Source: BP-191 sp035940575 | GTDB lineage: Bacteria > Actinomycetota > Actinomycetes > BP-191 | Assembly: GCA_035940575.1 (NCBI GenBank) | Contig: DASZER010000017.1 | Location: forward strand, 1-61,564 | Reading direction: 5' to 3' | Length of the DNA stretch: 61,564 nt | Notes under the pieces: generated by a model | Told to the model about the DNA's origin: nothing | Seen by the model: the letters and a program-made list of their open reading frames with translations, nothing else | Database searches by the model: none | Shown: piece after piece, positions 51,359-59,850 of the stretch | How the letters are laid out: each line of letters starts with the position of its first letter | How positions within the stretch are numbered: the stretch's first letter is position 1 | Program-made: the position numbers and the translations under genes

Positions 51359-51723
51359 GGGCCGCCGCCGCTGTCGCGCTCGCCCTCGTCCTCGCGGCCG
51401 GGTGCGGTGGCGACGACGCCCCTCCCCCGCCCCCGGGCACGCCCACCACCGCGGCCGAGGTGGGGACGATCGCCGCCCGGCTCGACGACCTGCTCGCGTC
51501 TCCCGCGCCCACCGGCGAGGGACGCTCCACCGTGCTGGCGGCGTGCATCGAGCTGCACCGCGCGGCCGAGTACGCCGCCTCGGACCAGCGCGGCGCCGGA
51601 GCGTTGCGCGAGCGCCTCGGGGCGGACGGGCGGACCGCCATCGCGGACGCCGCGCGGGACTGCACGCTCGACCCCGCCGCGGCCCGCGCGGCGGTCGAAC
51701 GCCTCCGGGCGGCGCTCCGGTAA
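51355..51723 (+). CDS. Small lipoprotein, unknown function
   Basis: This 122-residue protein has signal and lipobox VRAAAAVALALVLAAGCGGD, a Pro-rich linker and a helical domain (TIAARLDDLLASPAP to AVERLRAALR) with two Cys that may pair. GTG 51355 overlaps the preceding stop (GTGA), making it the third gene of the giant-protein operon. No family was recognised. Confidence 0.7.
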   Translation: MRAAAAVALALVLAAGCGGDDAPPPPPGTPTTAAEVGTIAARLDDLLASPAPTGEGRSTVLAACIELHRAAEYAASDQRGAGALRERLGADGRTAIADAARDCTLDPAAARAAVERLRAALR

Positions 51724-51762
51724 CGCACGCGTCCTCGCCGCGTCGTACTCGTTGTGCCCGGT

Positions 51763-53706
51763 ATGCGAGCCACCGCCGTCGCCGTGGCCGTCGCGGTGTG
51801 CGCCGCGGCGGTGCCCGCGCGCGCCACGCCGCCCCCGACGATCGCCACGGTCGCCGGGTCCCTCGGCACGGGGAACGTCGCCGACGTGGGCCAGTACCCC
51901 GTCGGCGTCGCGTACTCCGGCGGGCGCGTGTACCTCGCGGACATGCTCTGGAACGCCGTGCGCGGGCTCGACCCCGCGAGCGGTCGCGAGGACGTCGTCG
52001 CGGGCACCGGCAACGTCACGTTCACCGGCGCCGACGGTCCCGCCCGCCGGGCCGGGCTCGACGGGCCGCTGTCGGTCGCGGCCGCGACCGACGGCTCGCT
52101 CGTGGTCGGCACGTACCGCCGCGTCCTGCGCGTCGGGCGCGACGGCGTGCTGCGCGTCCTCGCCGGCGGCGGCGACGTCCGGGCCACCGAGGGCGTGGCC
52201 GGGCGCGCCGCGGAGCTCGGCCGCGTCACCGGCGTCGCGGTCGCGCCGGACGGCACCGTCTACCTCGCCCAGCCGGACGCGTTCCGCGTGTTCCGGCTCG
52301 CGCCGGACGGCACGCTGCACGTCGTCGCGGGCAACGGCCTCTCCGCCTCCGGCGTGGCCGCCCCCGGTGTCGCGGCGGCGTACCCCATGCGCCCGCACGG
52401 GGTCGCCCTCGACGCCGACGGCTCCGTCCTCGTGGCCGACTCCGAGAACCAGCGCGTCCTGCGCGTCGACCGCACCGGCGTCGTCACCGTCGTCGCGGAC
52501 GTGCCCGGCGCGGCCGGCGTCGCCGCCGGCAGGGACGGCAGCGTCCTCGTCGCCGGCCGCCGGCTCAGCGCCGTCTCGCGCGGCGGGACCGTGACGACGT
52601 TGTCCACGACCGGCGGCCTCGCCGTGACCGCCGGCGCGGGCGGCGACGTGTGGTGGGTGGACGCCACGAGCGTGTACCGGCGCGGCGCCGACCGCGTCAC
52701 GCGGAGGCTCACCGGAGGCCCCGGCTACGACAGGCCGCACGGGGGCGCCCCCTCACGGCTGCAGACCTGGCAGCCGCTCGCGATCGCGACGCACCGCGGC
52801 GCCGTCTACTGGACCGACCTGGACACCCTCGCGTGGCGGGTCGCGGACGGCAGGGCCCGCGTCGTCACCAGCAACGACGAGCCGTTCTTCGACCCCCTCG
52901 GCGGGCCGGAGTCGCACCACCTCGTGAGCCCCGAGGGCATCGCCGTCGACGCGGGCGGCGTCGTGTACGTCAGCGACCCGCGGTCGAGCGTCGTGTACCG
53001 GCTGACGCCGCGCGGTCGCGTCCCCGTGGCGGGCGAGACGCGGATCTGCGCGGGCTGGAGCGACCGGACGAAGACCGGCGACGGCGGGCCCGCGACGAAG
53101 GCGTCGCTGTGCGCCCCGCAGGGCCTGGCCGCGGCGGACGGAAGGCTGTACGTCGCCGACGCGGGCAACCAGCGGGTGCGCGTCGTCGACGCCCGCGGCC
53201 GCATCAGCACCCTCGCGGGCACCGGCGAGGCCGGCTTCTCCGGCGACGGCGGCCCGGCGTCGCGCGCCCGGCTGCGCTACCCGGGCGACGTCGAGGTCGC
53301 GGGCGGCAGCGTCTACGTCGCCGACACCGAGAACTCCGTCATCCGCAGGATCGGCCGCGACGGCGTCATCCGCACCATCGCCGGCACGCCGGGCAGGCTC
53401 GGCTACTCCGGCGACGGCGGCCGCGCGACGGCCGCGACGTTCTGGTACCCGACCGGGATCGCGGTGGCCCGCGACGGCACCGTCTACGTCGCGGACATGG
53501 GCAACGACGCCGTCCGCCGCATCGACCCGCGCGGCGTCGTCACGACCCTCGCAGGCGGGCACGCGAACGCGTTCGCCGGCGACGGCGGCAGCGCCCGCGC
53601 CGCGTCGCTCGGCTGCCCCGGCGACGTCGCGCTCGACGAGGCCGCGCACCTGCTGTACGTCGCCGACACCTGCAACGACCGCATCCGCGTCGTCCGGCTC
53701 GGCTGA
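51763..53706 (+). CDS. Secreted NHL-repeat beta-propeller protein
   Basis: This 647-residue protein has a signal peptide (MRATAVAVAVAVCAAAVPAR) and many NHL-type repeats, such as GVAYSGGRVYLADMLWNAVR, GLAAADGRLYVADAGNQRVR and GIAVARDGTVYVADMGNDAV. Linkers like TLAGTGEAGFSGDGGPA are typical of bacterial NHL proteins. It should form one or two six-bladed propellers and may bind ligand or protein outside the cell. GTG 51754 is an alternative start. Confidence 0.9.
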   Translation: MRATAVAVAVAVCAAAVPARATPPPTIATVAGSLGTGNVADVGQYPVGVAYSGGRVYLADMLWNAVRGLDPASGREDVVAGTGNVTFTGADGPARRAGLDGPLSVAAATDGSLVVGTYRRVLRVGRDGVLRVLAGGGDVRATEGVAGRAAELGRVTGVAVAPDGTVYLAQPDAFRVFRLAPDGTLHVVAGNGLSASGVAAPGVAAAYPMRPHGVALDADGSVLVADSENQRVLRVDRTGVVTVVADVPGAAGVAAGRDGSVLVAGRRLSAVSRGGTVTTLSTTGGLAVTAGAGGDVWWVDATSVYRRGADRVTRRLTGGPGYDRPHGGAPSRLQTWQPLAIATHRGAVYWTDLDTLAWRVADGRARVVTSNDEPFFDPLGGPESHHLVSPEGIAVDAGGVVYVSDPRSSVVYRLTPRGRVPVAGETRICAGWSDRTKTGDGGPATKASLCAPQGLAAADGRLYVADAGNQRVRVVDARGRISTLAGTGEAGFSGDGGPASRARLRYPGDVEVAGGSVYVADTENSVIRRIGRDGVIRTIAGTPGRLGYSGDGGRATAATFWYPTGIAVARDGTVYVADMGNDAVRRIDPRGVVTTLAGGHANAFAGDGGSARAASLGCPGDVALDEAAHLLYVADTCNDRIRVVRLG

Positions 53707-53709
53707 CCG

Positions 53710-53749
53710 CGAGCCCGCCCCCGCCGGAGGATCGGAGGGAGCGGGCTCG
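53710..53749. terminator. Probable bidirectional terminator
   Basis: CGAGCCCGC (53710-53718) pairs with GCGGGCTCG (53741-53749). Inner CCC/GGG pairs shorten the loop. It lies 3 nt after the NHL gene and 10 nt before the convergent secreted-protein stop. Confidence 0.6.
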
Positions 53750-53759
53750 GGGCGTCGCG

Positions 53760-54287
53760 TCAGGCGCAGGTGACGCGCGGGTTCCAGTCGGCGAACATGC
53801 CGTTCGGGTTGTCGCGCCACAGCCAGGCGTGCAGCTCGTAGAACGCCGGCAGGTCGTAGCGGTTGCCCGCCTCGACGAGCTCGAACTCCCGGCCGAACAG
53901 CGACGGCGGCGCGGTGTTGCCGGCGTTCGCCCAGTCGGCGGCGAGGACGACGTACTCGACGGCGACGAGGCGCATGCGGCCGTCGGCGCCGGGCTCGTAG
54001 ACGAGCGCCTCCGGCGCGTCGGCGCGCACGGCAGGGTCGCCGACGTTGGCGCCCTTCACGTAGTGCACGCCCATGCCGCCCTCGGCGTCGTCGATGCACG
54101 CGACGCCGTCGGCGTCGGTGAACAGGCCGTAGCCCGCGTCGAGCGCGGCCTGGACGTCGTGGAACGGCGCGGTCGCCGCGCGGGCGGTCGCGAGGCTCGG
54201 CGGCGCGGCGGTGCCGGTGCCGGTCAGTGCGAGGCAGGCCGAGGCCGCGGTGGCGGCGATCACGGCGAGCCGATGGGTGGTACGCAC
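53760..54287 (-). CDS. Secreted protein of unknown function
   Basis: This 175-residue protein has a signal peptide (VRTTHRLAVIAATAASACLA) and a mature domain with FHDVQAALDAGYGLFTDADG, GGMGVHYVKGANVGDPAVRA and YELHAWLWRDNPNGMFADWN. His and Trp are concentrated in conserved-looking segments. Two Cys (GVACIDD and the C-terminal VTCA) could form a disulfide. I recognise the pattern from many uncharacterised exported proteins but know no function. GGAGGA lies 7 nt before GTG 54287. It is the last gene of the haloperoxidase operon. Confidence 0.75.
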   Translation of the reverse strand: MRTTHRLAVIAATAASACLALTGTGTAAPPSLATARAATAPFHDVQAALDAGYGLFTDADGVACIDDAEGGMGVHYVKGANVGDPAVRADAPEALVYEPGADGRMRLVAVEYVVLAADWANAGNTAPPSLFGREFELVEAGNRYDLPAFYELHAWLWRDNPNGMFADWNPRVTCA

Positions 54288-54329
54288 GGGTGGTTCCTCC
54301 TCGGGTGGTGGAGCTACCAGGGCTTGGCC

Positions 54330-55577
54330 CTACTGGTGGCAGTCGGGGTGGCCGACGGGCTTGGCGAGCACCTCGGCCGCGATCGCGCGGCCGGCGGCGA
54401 GTCCCGCCTGGTTGCTGAACTCGAAGTGCAGGCCGCCGTACACCCGCGACCTCCCCGCCTCGGCGGCGGCCGCGGCGAGCGACGCGTACGTCCGCGTCTC
54501 CCCCGCGCCCGTGTCGAGGGCGAACGTCACGCCGTCGGTGCAGAGCAGCCCCGCGAGCGCCGTCGCGGCGGCCGCGCTGAACGAGCTGTGCCCCGACCAG
54601 TGCTCGGGCGACGACCCCTGCGTGCCGCCGCGCGGCGACCACGACGGGTCGGCGGCGGTGGCGGCGTTGCCGTCGGTGTCGGCCTCGCGGATCGCCGTCG
54701 TCGGGCGCCACGAGCGGTACAGGTACTTCGTGGCGTACGTCGGCGCGACCGTGTCGGCCATGGCCATCGCCTCGACCGCGAGCAGCCGCGCGGTGCCGGC
54801 GATGCCGAGCCCGCGCGAGAGGCCCTCCGCGACGCGCAGCCACGCGCCGGGCGGCTGGACGCTGTTCGAGCCGAGCGCCCAGAAGCGGTACGTCGCGAGC
54901 CTCGCGGCGTCGGGGACGGCGGCGTTGCCGACCTCCTTCACCTCGGCGAACGCCGCGGCGTACGCGTCGCTCGTCATCGCCGGAGGGCCCGCGGAGACGT
55001 ACGTCCCCGGGTCGGCGATCGCGAACGGCGCCAGCCGCCGGAACTGCACGCCCGACCACGACGCCCTGAACTCGCCTGGTCCCGACCCCGGCGCCTGCGA
55101 CTCGGCGGGCGCCGAGCCGTCGGACGAGCGGGCGTCGAGGACGCGGGCCGCGACGCGGCCGCCCCAGTCGCGGCCGAGCGTGGCCTGGCCCGGCGCGGTC
55201 ACCGACGCGAGGTCGGTCGCGAGGCGGGCGTCGTAGGCCGACGCGCGGGCCGGGTACAGCGCGGCGAGGACGTCGTGCGCGGCACCCGCCGCGGCCGCGA
55301 CCGGGTCGCCCGCGGCGCCGGGCACCGGCGCGACGAATGCGGGCGCGTGGCGGTCGACCGTCGTCGGCAGGCCGTTGACGGCGTCGTACATCGCGACCTC
55401 GACCATCGCGTAGAGCCGCGCGGCCTGCGCGTCGCTCGCGTTGACGGCGCGGACCGTGTCGAGCGCGACGTCGGTCCAGGCGCGGACGGCGTCGCCGCCC
55501 GGGTCCGGAGCCGCCGCGCCGGCCGGCGCCACCAGGACGGTGGCGCCGGTGACGGCGGCCGCGAGCAGGAGCCTCAC
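54330..55577 (-). CDS. Secreted vanadium-dependent haloperoxidase/PAP2-family enzyme
   Basis: This 415-residue exported protein has a signal peptide (VRLLLAAAVTGATVLVAPAG). The vanadate/phosphate pocket is complete: K284 and R291 in KYLYRSWRP, S328-G329-H330 in WSGHSSF, and R378 and H384 in SRVYGGLH. Such enzymes oxidise halides with peroxide or act as acid phosphatases; the pocket alone does not separate the two. The GTG start overlaps the DUF4242 stop (GTGA). The operon continues with a secreted protein. Confidence 0.9.
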   Translation of the reverse strand: MRLLLAAAVTGATVLVAPAGAAAPDPGGDAVRAWTDVALDTVRAVNASDAQAARLYAMVEVAMYDAVNGLPTTVDRHAPAFVAPVPGAAGDPVAAAAGAAHDVLAALYPARASAYDARLATDLASVTAPGQATLGRDWGGRVAARVLDARSSDGSAPAESQAPGSGPGEFRASWSGVQFRRLAPFAIADPGTYVSAGPPAMTSDAYAAAFAEVKEVGNAAVPDAARLATYRFWALGSNSVQPPGAWLRVAEGLSRGLGIAGTARLLAVEAMAMADTVAPTYATKYLYRSWRPTTAIREADTDGNAATAADPSWSPRGGTQGSSPEHWSGHSSFSAAAATALAGLLCTDGVTFALDTGAGETRTYASLAAAAAEAGRSRVYGGLHFEFSNQAGLAAGRAIAAEVLAKPVGHPDCHQ

Positions 55578-55846
55578 AGGTACGCGTAGGGGTCGAGCAC
55601 GCTGACCTCGGTGATGCTGTCCACCGGCAGGCCGTTGTGCTTCGCGACGAGGCGGATCGCCTCGGGGCTCGGCGCGTCGTAGATGCAGAACGTCTTGGTC
55701 TTGTCGCTCGTGACGTACGAGTGGACCCAGGTGACGCTCTCCTGGGCGTTCGTGCCGATGACGGTGGCGCACGTCTCGGCGCCCGACGCGTCGCGCGGGA
55801 TGTGCAGGCCGTCGGCGAACGTGCGCTCGACGAGGTAGCGGGCCAT
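55574..55846 (-). CDS. DUF4242 (SCO4226-like) protein
   Basis: This 90-residue ferredoxin-like protein has VTWVHSYVTSDKTKTFCIYD and PEAIRLVAKHNGLPVDSITE, typical of DUF4242. Streptomyces SCO4226 of this family binds nickel; His and Cys residues in the same places (WVHSYV, TFCIYD, KHNG) are present. It is cytosolic. GGAGGA precedes ATG 55846. It heads the operon with the haloperoxidase and lies 107 nt downstream of the LAL regulator. Confidence 0.88.
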   Translation of the reverse strand: MARYLVERTFADGLHIPRDASGAETCATVIGTNAQESVTWVHSYVTSDKTKTFCIYDAPSPEAIRLVAKHNGLPVDSITEVSVLDPYAYL

Positions 55847-55953
55847 GGCGGTTCCTCCGGAACGAGGTGGGAGAAGCGGACACCGCGCACGCTACGAATG
55901 CCGCGAGGCCCCCCACATCGGTACCGGCTACCTATCTCGGCGGCCCGGCACGC

Positions 55954-58488
55954 CTAGACCAGCCGTGCCGCGTCCGTACGGTTGCTGACGCCGAGCTTGC
56001 GCAGCACCGCCGACACGTGGTGGTCCACCGTGCGGCGCGAGACGACGAGGCGTTCGGCGATGGCGGCGTTGGACAGCCCCTCGCGGACCAGCGCGAGCAC
56101 CTCGCGCTCGCGCTCGGTCAGGCCCGACGCGTCCGTCGTCGCCCTGGGGCCGCGCGGGATCGCGGTCGCGCCGAGCTCGCGCAGCCGCGCCGTGACCCGC
56201 CTGAGCAACGGCGCCGCGCTGAGGTCGGCGAGCACGCGCGCGGCCTCGCGCAGCGCGTCGACGTCGTCGCCGTGGTAGGTCGCCAGCGCCGCGTCGTAGC
56301 GGCAGCCGCGTTCGGTCCACGCCTTCGCGGCACCGCGCCAGTCCCCCTCGACGAGCATCCCCCACGGCTCGCCCGCGGGGCCCGTGACCTCGTCGGTCAG
56401 CCCGAACGCCCACGCCCACCCGCAGATCGGCGCGCCGAGCACCGACAGCGGGTGCGCCCGCGCGATCGCGAGCGCGTCCACCAGACCGTCGGGCGGCTCC
56501 TGCGCGCCGTCGAGCCACGCGGCCTCGGCACGCGCCGACGCGACGTAGGCGTAGCGCTGCAGCTCGCGGGTGTCGCGCGTGATGTCGAGCGCCTCGTCCA
56601 GCGCCGCCCACGCGCCGGGGTCGCCGCGTCGCGACCGCACGCGGCCCAGCACCGCCAGCGCGGTCACCCGCGACACCGGCGCGCTCGCCGGGTGCCCGCG
56701 CACCTGCTCGGCCACCGCCGTCGCGCGCGTCCACTCGTCGTGGTCGACCAGGTGCTGCGCGAGGAAGCCGAGCATGTACACGCGCCACGCGTCGAGGTCG
56801 CGTTCCTCGCAGTACGCGAGCCCCGCGCGCAGCGTCGTCGACGCGAGCGCACCGTCCTGCACGTTGACCGCGCAGGTGCCGAGGTTCGTGTACGCGCGGG
56901 CGACGTGCTCCTCCATGCCGCGCTCCAGCGCCATGGACAGGCTGCGGTGCAGCAGCGTGAAGCCCTCGGCGTCGCCCGTGCAGGCGCGCGCGGCGCCGAC
57001 GTTGTTGAGCGCGTGCACGACGACCTCGTCGTCGCCGAGCGACTCCGCCAGCGCGATCGCGCGCTCGCCCCACTCGACCGCCGTCGGCACGTCGCTGTCG
57101 AGCATCGCGAGCTGCGCCCTGTTGCTGTACGCCATCGCGAGGTCGTGGCTCGCACCGAGCGGCTCGAGCACCGCGACGGCCTCGGCGGCGTACGCCTCCG
57201 CGTCGTCGCGCCTGCCGTAGAACCACCACAGCCGCGAGATCCAGCGCAGGGTCGAGCCCTCGCGGCCGCGGTCGCCGACCTCGCGCCAGCACGCGAGCGC
57301 CTCCTTGTGCAGCTCCAGCGCCCAGCCGGCCCGGTCGGTCAGGTAGCACTCGTACGCGCGGCGTTCGAGCAGCGCCGCCCGCTCCGCCGGCGCGAGGCCG
57401 CCGGCGTAGCGCAGCGCGCGGGCGTACTGCTCCCCCGCCTCCACGTGCGCTCCGAGCGCCGCCGCCGCCTCGGCCGCCGCGGTGGCGTAGCGCAGCACGT
57501 CCTCCGCGAGCCCTGCCGCGTCGGCGTGGTGCGCGAGCCGTGCGGCGTCGGCGTCGGCGCGTTCGAGCGCGCGCAGCAACGCCTCGTGCAGCGCCCGCCG
57601 CCGCCCCGGCGGCACCGCGCTCTCGACCGCGAGCCGGCCGAGCTCGTGCCGGAACCGCACCCCGTCGCCGTCGGCCACGAGCACGCCCGAGTCGAGGCAG
57701 CGGTCGAGCGGCTCGTCGCCGTGCGCCGTGACCTCGGCGAGCAGGCGGCGTTCGGCGCGGTACGGCACCAGCGACGCGACGTCGACGACCTCGCGCGCCT
57801 CGGGCGACAGCCGCGCGACCCGCGCCAGCACCGCGTCGCGCACCGTGTCGGGGATCTCGCCGGATCCCGCCGCGACGACCTCGGACACGAAGAACGCGTT
57901 GCCGCCCGTCGCGCGGTGCAGCGCGCCCGCGTCGAGCCCGTGCGTCGCCGCGATCGCGCCGACCGCCTCGCGCGAGAGCAAGGGCACGTGCAGCCGCCGC
58001 ACCGCCGCCGCGCTCGCGAGGTCGCCGAGCACGAGCCGTAGCGGATGCCCCGCCGCGACCTCGTCGTCGCGGTACGTCGCCACCAGCAGCACCGGCACGT
58101 CGCCCATCCGCCGGCCGAGGAACCGCAGCAGGTCCAGCGTCGCCTCGTCCGCCCAGTGCACGTCCTCGAACACCAGGACGCGCGGCTCCCCGCGCAGCGC
58201 GTCGAGCACCTGGGCGAACGTCTCGTACGGCGCCGCCGCCGGCGTCACCCCCAGCGCCGACGCCACGTCGCGCAACGGCCCCAGCGGGCGCGGCGTGTCG
58301 AGCGGGTCGCACGCGCCGACCAGCACGGGGACGCGCGCCGCCTGCTCCGCCGCGAACGCCCGGACCAGCGACGACTTGCCCGCGCCGGCCTCGCCCCCGA
58401 GCAGCGCGAGCCGCCCCGCGCCGCCGACCGCGTCGTCGAGCAGCGCGACGAGCGCGCGTCTCAGGTCGCCGCGTTCGAGCAGGTCCAC
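55954..58488 (-). CDS. LAL-type LuxR-family regulator with ATPase domain
   Basis: This 844-residue regulator has an N-terminal STAND/AAA ATPase (Walker A GGEAGAGKSS near residue 33, Walker B VLVFEDVHWAD), long helical TPR-like repeats (AYTNLGTCAVNVQDGALAST) and a C-terminal LuxR helix-turn-helix (LTEREREVLALVREGLSNAA, then SRRTVDHHVSAVLRKL). Such proteins activate transcription on binding a ligand. The DUF4242-haloperoxidase operon directly downstream on the same strand is the likeliest target or a cotranscribed unit. The start GTG 58488 is chosen; TTG 58500 is possible. Confidence 0.9.
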   Translation of the reverse strand: MDLLERGDLRRALVALLDDAVGGAGRLALLGGEAGAGKSSLVRAFAAEQAARVPVLVGACDPLDTPRPLGPLRDVASALGVTPAAAPYETFAQVLDALRGEPRVLVFEDVHWADEATLDLLRFLGRRMGDVPVLLVATYRDDEVAAGHPLRLVLGDLASAAAVRRLHVPLLSREAVGAIAATHGLDAGALHRATGGNAFFVSEVVAAGSGEIPDTVRDAVLARVARLSPEAREVVDVASLVPYRAERRLLAEVTAHGDEPLDRCLDSGVLVADGDGVRFRHELGRLAVESAVPPGRRRALHEALLRALERADADAARLAHHADAAGLAEDVLRYATAAAEAAAALGAHVEAGEQYARALRYAGGLAPAERAALLERRAYECYLTDRAGWALELHKEALACWREVGDRGREGSTLRWISRLWWFYGRRDDAEAYAAEAVAVLEPLGASHDLAMAYSNRAQLAMLDSDVPTAVEWGERAIALAESLGDDEVVVHALNNVGAARACTGDAEGFTLLHRSLSMALERGMEEHVARAYTNLGTCAVNVQDGALASTTLRAGLAYCEERDLDAWRVYMLGFLAQHLVDHDEWTRATAVAEQVRGHPASAPVSRVTALAVLGRVRSRRGDPGAWAALDEALDITRDTRELQRYAYVASARAEAAWLDGAQEPPDGLVDALAIARAHPLSVLGAPICGWAWAFGLTDEVTGPAGEPWGMLVEGDWRGAAKAWTERGCRYDAALATYHGDDVDALREAARVLADLSAAPLLRRVTARLRELGATAIPRGPRATTDASGLTEREREVLALVREGLSNAAIAERLVVSRRTVDHHVSAVLRKLGVSNRTDAARLV

Positions 58489-58514
58489 GCGCGCATTCAA
58501 CCGCGCTGCTTCGT

Positions 58515-59195
58515 CTACGGCGTGGCCCAGCGGACGAGCCGCACCGTGAGCGGCGCGCCGATCTCGGCCAGCCGCGCCAGCCACGGCACGCCGAGCTCGA
58601 TCGACCCCTGGCCGTTGGCCGAGGCGTACGCGACGTCCCATTGCCCGTCCGCTCCGACGCGCGGGTCGTCCGCCAGCGCGGCCAGGCGCTCCTCGATCCC
58701 GGGCCCGCCTCCGCGCAGCACCTCCCCCGCGCCCGTCGTGAACGTCACCTCCGCCCGCTTGCCGTCGCCCTCCTCGTCCACCTCGTCCTCCGGCCCGGGC
58801 GGGTACACGTCGAGGACCAGCTCGGCCTCCATCTCCGCGACCTCGCCTAGCAGCGCCGCCGGCAACGTCGTCGTCGCGTCGCCCCTCACCAGGCAGAACA
58901 CGTCCGCCTCCACGCCGTCCCCGGCCGCGAGCGACGCCACCGCGGCGGCGTCCACCCTCGTGAGCAGCGCGCGCACGTGGCGTTCGAGCGGTGCCTCGCT
59001 CGGCTCCGTGTGGACCAGCCACAAGGCGGCGTTGCGAACGGCGCTGCGCGGGCTCCGCGGGCTCATCTTCGTGCCCTTCTCGTGGCACGTGTCGGGGATC
59101 CCCATCGCCGCCGTCAGCTCCGCGCACGTCAGCCGCGCGGACACGACCCGCAGCGTGGCGGCGTACCCCGGCGTCTCGGCTCCCTCCCCGCTCAT
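58515..59195 (-). CDS. DUF4279-like protein
   Basis: This 226-residue cytosolic protein opens with YAATLRVVSARLTCAELTAA and MGIPDTCHEKGTKM, then ALWLVHTEPSEAPLERHVRA, resembling DUF4279. The C-terminal half has an acidic loop (PGPEDEVDEEGDGKRAE) and a beta-rich part. Function unknown. The ATG overlaps the stop of the preceding membrane-protein gene (ATGA), so the pair is cotranscribed. Confidence 0.65.
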   Translation of the reverse strand: MSGEGAETPGYAATLRVVSARLTCAELTAAMGIPDTCHEKGTKMSPRSPRSAVRNAALWLVHTEPSEAPLERHVRALLTRVDAAAVASLAAGDGVEADVFCLVRGDATTTLPAALLGEVAEMEAELVLDVYPPGPEDEVDEEGDGKRAEVTFTTGAGEVLRGGGPGIEERLAALADDPRVGADGQWDVAYASANGQGSIELGVPWLARLAEIGAPLTVRLVRWATP

Positions 59196-59557
59196 CGCGG
59201 CGCCGCCCGCCCTACGTCCCCGCCGGCCTGGCGACGGGTCAGCCGCGCCAGCACCCACCCCACCGCGACCGCCGCCGCCGCGACGAGCGCGCCGCGCAGC
59301 GCGCCCAGGACGACAGGCGAGAAGACGTCCCACAGGTTGTGCGGCATCGACTCGCAGTGGTGGAAGACCTGGCAGTCCACGCCCGCCCGCGCCGCCCGCT
59401 GCTGGTCGATGGCGCCGACGACGACGAGCTCGGCCGCGCCCACCCCCTCGCCCAGCGACCCGACGACGTCGTGGATCTCGTAGCCGTCGTACCGCAGGAA
59501 CGCCCCGGCGCACGTCACGACGAACCCGACGACCACGAACGCCAGCGCCACGTCCAC
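59192..59557 (-). CDS. Small two-helix membrane protein
   Basis: This 121-residue protein has an N-terminal membrane segment (VDVALAFVVVGFVVTCAGAF), an extracytoplasmic loop with two Cys (VDCQVFHHCESM) and a second helix (LRGALVAAAAVAVGWVLARL). GGAGGG lies 4 nt before GTG 59557. It is translationally coupled to the DUF4279-like gene. No family was recognised. Confidence 0.65.
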   Translation of the reverse strand: MDVALAFVVVGFVVTCAGAFLRYDGYEIHDVVGSLGEGVGAAELVVVGAIDQQRAARAGVDCQVFHHCESMPHNLWDVFSPVVLGALRGALVAAAAVAVGWVLARLTRRQAGGDVGRAAPR

Positions 59558-59850
59558 CGCGCCCTCCGTCCACGCGTCCGCGGGCCCCCGCCCGTTGCCC
59601 GCCCGACGCTAGCCGCACGACGCGCCGTGGGTCACGCAGGGGCACGGTCACGTTCTCCGGAGGGGACGCTCCGCGCCGAGGGCTCGATCCACCAACAGAT
59701 GACGGCATCGTGACCTCACCTGCGCGCCGGCGTCCCGTGAAGGTGGAAGACGCCCTGTCCGGCACCGTCGAAGATCCCCCACCCTGGAGCAGCGCCTCGC
59801 GTAGGGTTGGCTGAGCGTTCCGAACGACCTCAGTCTCGGGGGAGGCAGCA
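59558..59850. other. Junction region upstream of the HTH/Z1 genes
   Basis: These 293 nt hold no convincing gene. The left end is the leader of the minus-strand membrane protein gene. The right end carries the GGGGGAGG ribosome binding site of the HTH gene and a TAGGGT hexamer near 59802. Base composition shifts toward more A/T to the right of this gap, so it may be the boundary of a transferred island; no att-like repeat was seen. Confidence 0.4.

Noticed and set aside
55919..55926. CGGTACCG palindrome between the LAL regulator and the DUF4242 gene
   Set aside because: An 8-bp palindrome alone is common in GC-rich DNA, and no second copy was seen nearby.
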